A stretch of DNA of 64,000 bases from Shewanella inventionis (GTDB lineage Bacteria > Pseudomonadota > Gammaproteobacteria > Enterobacterales > Shewanellaceae), in contig NZ_BMII01000010.1 in NCBI RefSeq assembly GCF_014641855.1, positions 62,001 through 126,000 on the forward strand. The letters are read 5' to 3'. Shown here piece after piece: positions 1 to 8,140 of this stretch. The position numbers and the translations under genes are program-made. Position 1 is the first letter of the stretch. Each line of letters begins with the position of its first letter. The notes under the pieces were generated by a model. It saw only the letters and a list, made by a program, of their open reading frames with translations. It was not told the DNA's origin and ran no database searches.

Positions 1-31
1 AGCATTACACCACAAAACCAGGACGCTATTT

Positions 32-691
32 ATGCGATTACTCATTAGTTTAATAATCTTGTTAATTTGCACAAACACATCTGCCGCCACATTACTGTTA
101 CCTGACAATGCCAATACGGTATTGGTAAATGGTGTTGCGACTGAGCAGCAACAAGTTGCCTTAGACATCAACACTCCACAGGGGCTGCAACAAATCGCTT
201 TTCGCTATCATGCCCGCTTTAGAGATCAAGGTAGTCAACATAGCTTTAGCTCAGACGTAATTATTTTGCGTTTTGCCGCGAGTGACCAAGATTATCAATT
301 ATCACTACCCAGCATCCGCTCACAAAGCAATGCGACACAATTTAATCAACAACCACAGATAACCTTAACCAATCAAGCAGGCCAAGTAATTGAGTTTACG
401 CAAGATAAATTGATGAAATCTGGCCTTCAAATAGGCCGTGATTTTGAAACTGAAATAGCTAAGTATAATGCCTCTGGCGCCATCGCAGCCTGGAATGCAG
501 CCTCTGTTGCACTCAAGCCGACAGCGACAACAAACACAAACGCATCGGCAATAGCAGAATCTACAGCACAAGAACTGCATAAAACAGATGCCGTAGTAGA
601 TCAACAAGAAGTGAATAATATGCTTGATTACTGGTACCAAAAAGCAAGCCCACAAACTCAAGCTGAGTTTAAGGCCAGAATAAATCAGTAA
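32..691 (+). CDS. yccT: DUF2057 / YccT-family periplasmic protein
   Basis: 219-residue secreted protein. The first ~18 residues are a hydrophobic signal peptide ending around TSA-A. The body begins with LLLPDNANTVLVNG and continues with a beta-rich region (QIAFRYHARFRDQG, SDVIILRF), the pattern of the DUF2057/YccT (UPF0319) family. The ~60 C-terminal residues are Ala/Thr/Gln-rich and look like a flexible linker followed by a short helix (NNMLDYWYQKASPQTQAEFKARI). In E. coli the YccT homologue has been linked to control of curli; that function is not shown here. Start is ATG, 9 bases after an AGGACG-like ribosome site. It stands alone, convergent with ybaK. Confidence 0.85.
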   Translation: MRLLISLIILLICTNTSAATLLLPDNANTVLVNGVATEQQQVALDINTPQGLQQIAFRYHARFRDQGSQHSFSSDVIILRFAASDQDYQLSLPSIRSQSNATQFNQQPQITLTNQAGQVIEFTQDKLMKSGLQIGRDFETEIAKYNASGAIAAWNAASVALKPTATTNTNASAIAESTAQELHKTDAVVDQQEVNNMLDYWYQKASPQTQAEFKARINQ

Positions 692-734
692 TGTGCTTTT
701 TATTGGAGGTGTAAAGGGATATATCGCTTTCTAT

Positions 735-1202
735 CTAGGTGCAAATATCGGCAAATGTCGCATTGAGTAGGCGTTGTAAATCATCGGGTTTAAGTGAAAT
801 ATCTAAACCCCTTTTGCCGGCGCTGACATAAATGTGCTCAAATTGCAGTGCAGAAGCATCAATCACCGTGGCTAAGCGTCTTTTTTGCCCTAATGGGCTT
901 ACACCTCCAAGTACATAACCGCTGGAACGCTCAACCGCTATTGCCTCAGCCATATGGGCTTTTTTAGCCCCCGCGGCTTTGGCCATTAACTTCATGCTCA
1001 ACATCGAAGACACTGGCACAACTGCCACAGCTAACTTTTGATTATCAAGGCTCACCACCAAGGTTTTAAAGACTTGCTCGACTGGCAACGCTAATTTTTG
1101 TGCAGCCTCTAAGCCATAGGACTCACTACTGGCATCATGTTGATACTCGTGCACCTTAAAATCAATCTTATGCTTTTTGGCTATATCAATGGCTGGGGTC
1201 AT
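735..1202 (-). CDS. ybaK: Cys-tRNA(Pro)/Cys-tRNA(Cys) deacylase YbaK
   Basis: 155-residue protein of the YbaK/ProX trans-editing family, which hydrolyses Cys-tRNA(Pro) misacylated by prolyl-tRNA synthetase. Seen: MTPAIDIAKK start, the family signature region KLALPVEQVFKTLVV, the conserved Lys of the editing pocket (PVSSMLSMKLMAKAAGAKKA), and the glycine-rich loop GYVLGGVSPLGQKRRL. Length matches the family. A GTG six bases upstream is in frame, but the ATG at 1202 is the usual family start. It lies 10 bp downstream of the TDT transporter gene on the same strand and may be cotranscribed with it. Confidence 0.92.
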   Translation of the reverse strand: MTPAIDIAKKHKIDFKVHEYQHDASSESYGLEAAQKLALPVEQVFKTLVVSLDNQKLAVAVVPVSSMLSMKLMAKAAGAKKAHMAEAIAVERSSGYVLGGVSPLGQKRRLATVIDASALQFEHIYVSAGKRGLDISLKPDDLQRLLNATFADICT

Positions 1203-1212
1203 AACCACTCAC

Positions 1213-2175
1213 TTATGCAGAAACTAGTTTTCTGGGCTGATAAAAATGTAAATAACGCATACAAACATAACTGACAACCACAGTTGCAACAACTAATTCA
1301 AACTCAGCTAACCCTCGCACCTGGGCAATATATTCTGCGCCAACATCCATGCTTTGCATCCAAGCTGCCACTTTAAATAATGCCGTAGCCCCTATCACCA
1401 TCGGGAAGGTAAATGCAGCATAACCAGGGCTAAACGGTAAACGCATCAGTTTAAAAAATGACAAATAAATAATACTGGTCATCAACACACCAATACCAAA
1501 TAACAAACCAATAATCACCGGCGACGGCTGCGAGCTAATGGTTAAATAGCATGCTAACGATAAACTTGCTGGCGCGGCTAAAACGGCTAGTGTCGGCTTA
1601 GCCGCATCGGGGATTTGCTCAGTAAAAATAAGTCGATAAATCATCATAGGTAACATCACTGCATAGCTCAGCATACCAAAAATCAACGCGCTATCGGCTA
1701 TCCACAATAAATGCGCATTACCTGAAAAAGATACATCGGCAACCACAATACCAATCGGCGGAATAAACCAACTGGGTATCATTTGGCATAATGAAAACTG
1801 CTTACTGCGATGATAAATAAACCCGACTAAAAAAATGATGTGCAGTATGACCGCAAAGCACCACAATAAATCGCCGGCCATGGCTGAGGCATAACCCAGC
1901 GAATTAGACACCACCATCAATGCCATGGCAAAAGTCGGCACCACACTGCCCACCACCGGATGGGCAACATCCTGGCGCAGTAGATCATGATGTAATACAA
2001 ATTTACTGGCTAAGATCAGCAATAACACACTGGCAATCGCGGCGCTAATCCATTGGCCATAGTGTTGTAAATCAACAGCGTTCTCCCAGCTCCAGCCTAA
2101 ACTGGCAATACCTAACGCTAGCCCCGCCACAGGTGTAGGCACACCCACTATTTTTCGTTTTACTCTGTTTACCAT
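1213..2175 (-). CDS. TDT-family transporter (TehA/Mae1-like)
   Basis: 320-residue integral membrane protein with about ten hydrophobic segments across its whole length, matching the tellurite-resistance/dicarboxylate transporter (TDT) family. The recognisable N-terminal region is VPTPVAGLALGIASLGWSWE; VGSVVPTFAMALMVVS and PSWFIPPIGIVVA are typical glycine/proline-bearing TM segments. The family exports sulfite, C4-dicarboxylates or related anions; the substrate cannot be told here. It is divergent from a LysR regulator at 2311, which probably controls it. Start ATG at 2175. Confidence 0.85.
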   Translation of the reverse strand: MVNRVKRKIVGVPTPVAGLALGIASLGWSWENAVDLQHYGQWISAAIASVLLLILASKFVLHHDLLRQDVAHPVVGSVVPTFAMALMVVSNSLGYASAMAGDLLWCFAVILHIIFLVGFIYHRSKQFSLCQMIPSWFIPPIGIVVADVSFSGNAHLLWIADSALIFGMLSYAVMLPMMIYRLIFTEQIPDAAKPTLAVLAAPASLSLACYLTISSQPSPVIIGLLFGIGVLMTSIIYLSFFKLMRLPFSPGYAAFTFPMVIGATALFKVAAWMQSMDVGAEYIAQVRGLAEFELVVATVVVSYVCMRYLHFYQPRKLVSA

Positions 2176-2310
2176 AACAACCTCAACGGCACTGTCCGCG
2201 ACATACCGTTATATTACGCTTGCACTTTGTTTACATATATCCAATTATATAAAACATATGTTCAGTAAAACTAAACATTCAGCCCACTATTATTTACCCA
2301 AACCAATATT

Positions 2311-3213
2311 ATGAATATCTCACTCAAACAACTTAACGTGTTTAGCAGCATTACACAGCACAACACTTTAACGGCCGCAGCCGAGGCTTTGTATTTATCT
2401 AAGGCGGCAGTGAGTATGGCGCTCGCTGAATTAGAAAAGCAGTTGGGCCATCCGCTGTTTGACCGGGTCAATAACCGCTTAATTCTCAACCAAGAAGGTC
2501 ACAAGCTATTACCACTTGCTGATGAGCTGCTTAGTAGAGCAAATAACATCAGCCAATTGTTTGATGCAGACCACGCTTTTTCAGGTCAGTTGAAAATCGG
2601 TGCCAGTGATACCGTCGGTAATCATGTGGTTCCGGGGTTGCTAAGCCAATTTAGGCAACAATCACAGCATTTTTCGCAAAGCGTGGTGATTTCTAACTCA
2701 CGATTAATTTGTCAAAAGCTGCTCGATTACGAGTTAGACATTGGCCTTATTGAAGGTAAAAGCCATCACCCAGAATTAGTTGCCCATCAGTTTAGTCACG
2801 ATCAAATGTGCATTATTGCTGCACCTCATATAGCTATAAGTCAGCAAACGCAATGTGTATTCAGCGATTTAGAACAATCACAATGGGTATTACGCGAGGC
2901 GGGCTCAGGCTCAAGGGAGTTTTTTTTACGCACTATTGCACCGCACATTGAGGCTTGGCATGAGGTGTTTGAGCTCAATACCACTGAAGCGCTTATTAAC
3001 AGTGTCGCGGCTGGATTAGGGTTGGGGTGCTTATCGACGTTAGCCGCGCAGTACGCCATTAATGATGGCCGAGTCACTCAACTGCAATTACCTCACAATA
3101 ATAATACGCTCAATATGCAACGCCCCTTTTGGCTAGTAGTGCACAAAGACAAATACCACAGCCCGTTGTTAACAAGCTTTATTGCCTTTTGCCATCAATG
3201 GGGTAATACATAA
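2311..3213 (+). CDS. LysR-family transcriptional regulator
   Basis: 300-residue LysR protein. Winged helix-turn-helix at residues 4-62 (LKQLNVFSSITQHNTLTAAAEALYLSKAAVSMALAELE, split by the recognition helix AAVSMALAELEKQL), then a LysR substrate-binding domain (GQLKIGASDTVGNHVVPGLL; DIGLIEG; GLGLGCLSTLAA). It resembles CysB/YeiE-type regulators, but the ligand is unknown. The 135-bp gap to the divergent TDT transporter gene makes that transporter the likely target. Start ATG. Confidence 0.9.
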   Translation: MNISLKQLNVFSSITQHNTLTAAAEALYLSKAAVSMALAELEKQLGHPLFDRVNNRLILNQEGHKLLPLADELLSRANNISQLFDADHAFSGQLKIGASDTVGNHVVPGLLSQFRQQSQHFSQSVVISNSRLICQKLLDYELDIGLIEGKSHHPELVAHQFSHDQMCIIAAPHIAISQQTQCVFSDLEQSQWVLREAGSGSREFFLRTIAPHIEAWHEVFELNTTEALINSVAAGLGLGCLSTLAAQYAINDGRVTQLQLPHNNNTLNMQRPFWLVVHKDKYHSPLLTSFIAFCHQWGNT

Positions 3214-3543
3214 TGCGGTTGTTTCTAGGGTTCTAGCTCTATGATTTATGGCCAAAGTTGAATTTGTACATTTGAAACTAATACCAATTCCACTAAAGCT
3301 TGTGATCCCACTATTGCTTGAGCCATGGCTATAACGGTGAATTGACAAAATATCCTTGGTATCCATCAACTTATTATCAATTGCTTCCAGCTAATTTGGC
3401 TAAATAGATTATACTTAGTGTGATTGTAATTGTAGCCGGTAAGGAGACAGAGCATTGAAACAACTCAATAGGTGTTGTCTTACAACTCGAGCACAGCAGA
3501 ATTGTTGCGCTGTGTTGCAACCAACCAAATGTAAGCCGTGTTC
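3214..3543. other. intergenic region upstream of SLC13 permease
   Basis: About 330 bases without a convincing gene. Short open frames on the minus strand are low-complexity and lack ribosome sites. An interrupted inverted repeat (CACAGC ... GCTGTG, 3491-3514) lies 30 bases before the permease start. No clear promoter or terminator was identified. Confidence 0.4.
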
Positions 3544-5412
3544 ATGACAAATGACCAGCTAATGATTCTGCTGATTTTGTTCGCCACTGTAGGCCTGTTC
3601 CTATGGGGACGTTGGCGCCATGACATGGTGGCGATCTGCTCTCTGGCTGCGTGTGTACTCACTGGGCTTGTGCCATCAAGTGATGCTTTTGTTGGTTTTA
3701 GTCACCCAGCCGTAGTCACTGTGGCTTGTGTTCTTGTGCTCAGTCGAGGGCTTCAAACCTCAGGGGCAGTTGACGCACTATCACGAGCCGTATTACCTGC
3801 CCGCGCAGGCGTGCTACTTAGCATGTCAACGCTTTGTGCACTTGGTGCGGTGCTTTCCGGTTTTATGAACAACGTTGGCGCAATGGCGTTGCTGATGCCT
3901 GTTGCGGTGCAACTCGCTGGTCGTCTAAATCTGACGCCAGGACAACTTTTAATGCCGCTGGCATTTAGCACGATTCTTGGCGGCATGACCACAATGATAG
4001 GCACACCGCCTAACCTGATAGTCTCTAGTTTTCGCGATCAAACAGGCACAGGCAGCTTCGCCATGTTCGACTTTCTGCCGGTCGGGCTTGCCGTTGCAGC
4101 AGCCGGTGTCAGCTTCATCACTCTGATAGGCTGGCGACTGGTGCCAGCACGTAAGCAGTCTGGGGTAAAAGGCTTTGAATCAGAGGCTTACATAACCGAA
4201 GCCCGTGTACTCGAAAACAGCAACGTTGCAGGCATAAGCCTGCGCGATATTGATAAAATGATCGACGAAATAGATGCCCAGATCATCGGTATGGTTCACA
4301 ATGATGTCCGTATGATGGCACCTAGTGCTTGGCGTAAGGTTCGTGCTGGCGACATTCTCGTTATCGAGGCTGAAGCCAAATCACTGGCAGTTACACTCTC
4401 TACACTTGGTCTAGAGCTTGAGGAAGCTATCGAGCAAGAAAAGGCCGACCAGAACAAGGCTAATGACGCAGTAGAAAACCAAGAAAATGCGCCAAATAAT
4501 GACGTTGATGAACCGCTCGACAAGAGTAAAGAACAAGATCAAACTAAAACCTCAGACCATAACGTACTGATGGAGCTTGCTGTATTACCTGGGTCTCCTT
4601 TACTTGGACGTTCGGCCACCGATATTATGCTGCGCACGCGCTACGGCATGAACCTGTTAGCAGTATCACGCTATGGTAAGCCTTCATTGTCACGATTACG
4701 TTCACGGCCTTTTCGTTCAGGCGACTTGCTATTAATGCAGGGTTCCCCTGAGGCAATAGCTGAATTTGCCAGTGATAACAACTGTGTCCCCCTAGCCAAA
4801 CGGGAACTGCGCATACCAAGCAAACGTAAAGCTTGGGAAGCAGGGATCATCATGACTTTGGCCGTAGGTGCTGCAGCCTTTGGTTTACTTCCGGCAGCAA
4901 TATCATTTGCTCTTGGCGTACTCGCCTCTATGGTATTGCGAACCGTACCACCACGCTCAGTTTACAATGCTATCGACTGGCCAGTGATTGTACTTCTCGG
5001 CGCGCTGATCCCCGTTGCTGGCGCAATGGAGTCCAGCGGTACAGCAGACCTAATGGCACGGTTTTTACTCAACAATATGGCACAAGGAAATGCTGTACTT
5101 GGGTTAACGCTTATTCTGGTTGTCAGCATGTTCCTCTCCGACTTGATGAACAATACAGCAACCGCAGCCGTGATGTGTCCCATAGCTATTGCCACCGCAG
5201 CCGCGCTTGGGGTCAGCACCGACCCCTTCCTGATGGCTGTAGCTATCGGTGCCTCTTGTGCTTTTCTCACCCCCATAGGCCACCAAAACAATACTTTGAT
5301 TTTGGGGCCTGGAGGCTTTGGTTTTGGTGATTACTGGAAGCTAGGCATCCCGCTAGAGTTACTTGTGATCGCTATCAGCCTTCCCACGCTGCTTTGGGTG
5401 TGGCCGCTGTAA
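3544..5412 (+). CDS. SLC13-family permease with TrkA-C (RCK_C) domains
   Basis: About 622 residues. The N-terminal membrane half (about residues 1-200) and C-terminal half (about 430-622) carry the anion-transporter repeats (GFMNNVGAMALLMPVA and SDLMNNTATAAVMCPIA, the paired NN-T substrate/sodium motifs). Between them is a soluble insert holding two TrkA-C-like domains (VLENSNVAGISLRDIDKM; VLPGSPLLGRSATDIML) joined by an acidic, charged linker. The family transports sulfate, di- or tricarboxylates with sodium; the substrate is not determinable. A GTG two codons upstream (3538) is an alternative start. The gene looks somewhat more G+C-rich than neighbouring AT-rich stretches and adjoins the integron-like island, so acquisition by transfer is possible. 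Confidence 0.85.
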   Translation: MTNDQLMILLILFATVGLFLWGRWRHDMVAICSLAACVLTGLVPSSDAFVGFSHPAVVTVACVLVLSRGLQTSGAVDALSRAVLPARAGVLLSMSTLCALGAVLSGFMNNVGAMALLMPVAVQLAGRLNLTPGQLLMPLAFSTILGGMTTMIGTPPNLIVSSFRDQTGTGSFAMFDFLPVGLAVAAAGVSFITLIGWRLVPARKQSGVKGFESEAYITEARVLENSNVAGISLRDIDKMIDEIDAQIIGMVHNDVRMMAPSAWRKVRAGDILVIEAEAKSLAVTLSTLGLELEEAIEQEKADQNKANDAVENQENAPNNDVDEPLDKSKEQDQTKTSDHNVLMELAVLPGSPLLGRSATDIMLRTRYGMNLLAVSRYGKPSLSRLRSRPFRSGDLLLMQGSPEAIAEFASDNNCVPLAKRELRIPSKRKAWEAGIIMTLAVGAAAFGLLPAAISFALGVLASMVLRTVPPRSVYNAIDWPVIVLLGALIPVAGAMESSGTADLMARFLLNNMAQGNAVLGLTLILVVSMFLSDLMNNTATAAVMCPIAIATAAALGVSTDPFLMAVAIGASCAFLTPIGHQNNTLILGPGGFGFGDYWKLGIPLELLVIAISLPTLLWVWPL

Positions 5413-5506
5413 GTGTTAACACACCTAACTGATTTGCGCCCCGCGTTTTTCAACTTCGCAAGAAAAATGAGTGGAATAGTTATTTTGTATAACGATTAAA
5501 TAAAAA

Positions 5507-5610
5507 TACAGCGTTTCTCGAACTGCTATTTACCTCATAAAGAGCCACTCTAGGGTCTTCGGGTTAATTAAAAGAGTAGACTTGGGATAAGGGCGCGGCT
5601 TATCCTTTTT
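5507..5610 (-). repeat. cassette-end repeat, copy B, with terminator-like hairpin
   Basis: Lies just downstream of the lipoprotein gene 5617-6126. On the minus strand it opens with a hairpin (GGATAAG ... CTTATCC around 5587-5608) followed by CCCAAGT and then an interrupted inverted repeat (CCGAA ... TTCGAG). The same arrangement and much of the sequence recur at 10248-10360 behind another cassette gene. It may be a divergent attC site or a shared transcription terminator; the canonical GTTRRRY core is not obvious. Confidence 0.5.
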
Positions 5611-5616
5611 GTATGT

Positions 5617-6126
5617 TTACTTTTCAAAAAAGCCTAATTCAGCACTACCATTAACTTCAATTTTATTTTTAATGACTTCACCGGTATCTTTTAATTCAAT
5701 CCAAACAGCGGAGTAGCTCTCACCAAGAATACCTTTAACAATATACTCTTTATTAGGTTCAGGTTTAAAAACAATATTCCCTTTTACTTCATAAACTTTA
5801 TCAGCAAATGCCTGCATTGGTGCAGCATGTTCAGTTCTACCTATAATATTAAAAGTTGCTTCTTGAGATGGCACATCAGTTTTAAGTAATTCTGTGGTTA
5901 AATTAAAACCCTGACCATATGTAGCATTCCTAGTCGCACTTAACGTGTTATATATCTCTTTACCATTAACCTTACTTAGATAAAACAGATCTGATTTGCC
6001 ATTGGAATGCCTTTTTTCAGAGCTATCAATTTTTGAAATTTCTCCTTGATAGTTTTCTGGCACTGGTGAATAAGTAGAAGCACAACCTGTAAGTACTAAC
6101 GCGAAGCATGTAAACAATATTTTCAT
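5617..6126 (-). CDS. putative lipoprotein (integron cassette gene)
   Basis: 169 residues, unrecognised. A lipoprotein signal (MKILFTCFALVLTGCAS, lipobox LTGC) predicts an outer- or inner-membrane-anchored protein. The mature part is hydrophilic and beta-rich (NIVFKPEPNKEYIVKGILGESYSAVWIELKD), resembling small lipoproteins common in integron cassettes. It is the last gene on the minus strand of the array. About 200 bases without a gene separate it from the attC-like site at 6328-6431, a long leader for a cassette. Start ATG follows AGGGAAA. Confidence 0.75.
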   Translation of the reverse strand: MKILFTCFALVLTGCASTYSPVPENYQGEISKIDSSEKRHSNGKSDLFYLSKVNGKEIYNTLSATRNATYGQGFNLTTELLKTDVPSQEATFNIIGRTEHAAPMQAFADKVYEVKGNIVFKPEPNKEYIVKGILGESYSAVWIELKDTGEVIKNKIEVNGSAELGFFEK

Positions 6127-6327
6127 TTAATTTCCCTATTTGGTTAACACTTAAAGCTTGAGTAAACATAACGAACCTAAAGAATTACTCGTTTTAAAAC
6201 TTATCTTGATTAACGAACAAACAATATCTGAGTTTGCATTTTGATTCAATTGTTTAGTGGTACTTAGATTGTTATTTAAGATGCAGTTTTGCTAGGGTTT
6301 TTAGTACGCTTTTTTGAAGTAAAAAGG

Positions 6328-6431
6328 TATACCCCTTTTTAATCAGGGGCTGATAATTGTTTGCTAAAATGTGTAGCGGAGCGGAACCGAACAAACTGTT
6401 AGCAGTCCCATGCTTGATGAGCTTGTTAAAT
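6328..6431 (-). other. attC-like recombination site (degenerate R' side)
   Basis: On the minus strand it starts with ATTTAACAAG (R'' box, RYYYAAC), then GGGACTGCTAACAGTTTG, a loop, AGCAAACAAT and CAGCCCC, the arms of a Vibrio/Shewanella-type attC. It is clearly homologous to the site at 7940-8041. The expected GTTRRRY core at the far end is replaced by GGTATACC, so this site may be inactive. The stop codon of gene 6426-7151 lies inside its R'' box, as is usual for cassettes. Confidence 0.72.
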
Positions 6432-7151
6432 GTTTTTGCTCGAATACTGTGCAACGATGCCAATCCATGTTTTCTCCATTTCAGGTAGTAGTTTCTGGAA
6501 GGCTGCTTTTTCGGTGGTGACACACATATCATCCACAGCGTCTGAGGTACTCCAGACACTGGAGTTTTTGCTCTCCTTCGCAGTAGCCTCCGATAGGCCA
6601 TAGAGGTACTCGGTGCGGACATCAAAGAAAGCAGAAGAAACTGTTGTGGTAACAGTAACCTCCTTGTTCTTGAGGAAGCCTAGTGAAATGACATTGAGTG
6701 GTGCAAACTTTTGCTCCCCCGCGTGTAACGATGTATCAAAGGTATAAATTAGCAGTATGTCTGCTTTCAGTCGGGCCGATGCCTCACGAAGAGATTTGAT
6801 TGAATCGAGGTTTTCGGGGAGCAGAATTCTATTTAGTGGAGCAATTCCCTCTACTTTAGGTAGATGGGATAGCCTATTGAAATCTTCTTCTGTTTCAACC
6901 TCGCGCGTGGTGACTACGCTGTAGCGGCCTGTACCAAAGCTATTTACTTTGTAAGATTCGTAGCCAGGTGCTTGGATGCGAGCTACAGAAATATTTGCGG
7001 GGAAGTTGGCTGCTGGCTCTTTGGCCATTAACTCTTTGATGTCAGTGTCACCAAGTTCACTTAGTTGAACGCTGCCACCAGGCGTAGTGTAGGAGGCGCA
7101 GCCGCTCAATATCACCAATAATCCAATTAGTACTGCTCCATATAATCTCAT
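6426..7151 (-). CDS. putative lipoprotein (integron cassette gene)
   Basis: 241 residues with a lipoprotein signal (MRLYGAVLIGLLVILSGCAS, lipobox LSGC). Not recognised. The body has alternating strands and helices: ISVARIQAPGYESYKV, then an Arg/Thr-rich strand, a helix SLREASARLKADILLIYTFDT, and a strand pair VTVTTTVSSAFFDVRTEYLYG, ending in a helical tail. The ADILLIYTFDT/AFFDVRT pattern recalls outer-membrane lipoproteins with a TolB-like or CsgG-like fold, but that is only a guess. Start ATG has GGAGA at good spacing. attC-like sites lie on both sides, so it forms a single-gene cassette. Confidence 0.8.
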   Translation of the reverse strand: MRLYGAVLIGLLVILSGCASYTTPGGSVQLSELGDTDIKELMAKEPAANFPANISVARIQAPGYESYKVNSFGTGRYSVVTTREVETEEDFNRLSHLPKVEGIAPLNRILLPENLDSIKSLREASARLKADILLIYTFDTSLHAGEQKFAPLNVISLGFLKNKEVTVTTTVSSAFFDVRTEYLYGLSEATAKESKNSSVWSTSDAVDDMCVTTEKAAFQKLLPEMEKTWIGIVAQYSSKNI

Positions 7152-7179
7152 GTTTTCTCCGATCTTGATGTTTAGTGGA

Positions 7180-7238
7180 ATTTAACGCCTAGCTCACCGC
7201 GCGAGCGATAGCGAATCCGGTGCAGTTACTTGTTAAAT
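7180..7238 (-). other. attC recombination site (59 bp)
   Basis: Compact attC read on the minus strand: R'' box ATTTAAC (7232-7238), inner arms (GCACCG ... CGGTGAGC) around a hairpin loop, and R' box GTTAAAT (7180-7186). The two core boxes are exact inverted partners and both fit the consensus (RYYYAAC / GTTRRRY). The stop codon of the HNH gene falls inside the site, and the next cassette's ribosome site follows 19 bases beyond it. Confidence 0.85.
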
Positions 7239-7924
7239 TTCGATTCATGATGCTTGTAATATGTTGAACTGCCTGCCCAATTTTCCACGGTATTGCCCTC
7301 GATTTTCCTAATGAGCATATCCAATGCTGGGGTTGTAGAACGCTTTTCATTTTTCTTGACGACCCCGCCTGAGACAAAAACATAACCTTTTTCAAACATA
7401 TCATCACAACCTGCCTTACACATTAAGGCAGCGATATTATCGAAGTCGAGTTTCTCTGACTTAGAACACTCCGATCTTTTCTTAATGTGTGCAGCGACTA
7501 AGAACTCTAATGGGTACTCGTTTTCACAAAGTACGCACTTAGCTATTGTCCGACCGCGCGAAATGTGAGAGCGAAGAAATGCTTGCTCCTTTCTTGATTT
7601 TGAAATCGAATCAACATCTAACTCCACTTCCTCGCTCAATTTTGGAAGTACACTTTTTGTCGTGACTGGCGGTGAGCTGGAATCAGTAAATTTGATGTTA
7701 TCGGCTGTAATTAATGATGCTGCCTGCTTGATATCAGGACTGGACATTCTTGCCCCTAGGCCAGATCGTACTAATGCTTCAAGCTCTTCCTCTGTATCCA
7801 CATGAACATAATCAACTTCAAATCGCGATGGGCTAGCGACATATCTTCCGTCATTATGTTTGTGCGGATATATAGGCTCACCTTTGTATTCGCCTCTGGA
7901 CTTGTAAGCTATCAGTTTACTCAC
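7226..7924 (-). CDS. HNH endonuclease-domain protein (integron cassette gene)
   Basis: 232 residues starting at a GTG (7924) preceded by GGGAGAG. An ATG further up would place the start inside the attC site and is rejected. Residues ~1-130 are unrecognised and hydrophilic. The C-terminal ~100 residues carry an HNH nuclease core: a zinc-type pair CVLC, then AAHIKKRSECS (the catalytic His region), DFDNIAALMC and CDDMFEKGYVFV. Such proteins cut DNA and in cassettes are candidate phage-defence or toxin genes; no partner gene is present. Sites of attC type flank it on both sides. Confidence 0.8.
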   Translation of the reverse strand: MSKLIAYKSRGEYKGEPIYPHKHNDGRYVASPSRFEVDYVHVDTEEELEALVRSGLGARMSSPDIKQAASLITADNIKFTDSSSPPVTTKSVLPKLSEEVELDVDSISKSRKEQAFLRSHISRGRTIAKCVLCENEYPLEFLVAAHIKKRSECSKSEKLDFDNIAALMCKAGCDDMFEKGYVFVSGGVVKKNEKRSTTPALDMLIRKIEGNTVENWAGSSTYYKHHESKFNK

Positions 7925-7939
7925 AGACTCTCCCTTGAA

Positions 7940-8041
7940 ATTCAACGCCCAAATAAGGGGCTGATTAATAGTTGGCTAAAATGTGAAGCGGAGCGAAACC
8001 GAGCCAACTGTTAGCAGTCCCGCTTAATTTTCTTGTTGAAC
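7940..8041 (-). other. attC recombination site (Vibrio/Shewanella type, 102 bp)
   Basis: On the minus strand: R'' GTTCAAC (8035-8041), GCGGGACTGCTAACAGTTGG, loop, CCAACTATTAATCAGCCCC, then GGGC and R' GTTGAAT (7940-7946). The arms GGGACTG / CAGCCCC match the layout of the V. cholerae VCR repeats as I remember them. The adjacent IS91-like element begins directly at the outer edge of the R'' box, whose plus-strand end reads GAAC. Confidence 0.87.
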
Positions 8042-8140
8042 GAAGCCGCTCTGCGGCAGAAAAGATAAAAGCCCATCTTTCTCACCATCATAAATACTTA
8101 CTAGACCCTGCCTACCTTGGCATTACCTAGGAGTATCACC

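Noticed and set aside
4833..5330. 165-residue plus-strand open frame
   Set aside because: It lies fully inside the SLC13 permease in another frame, with no ribosome site and no family resemblance.
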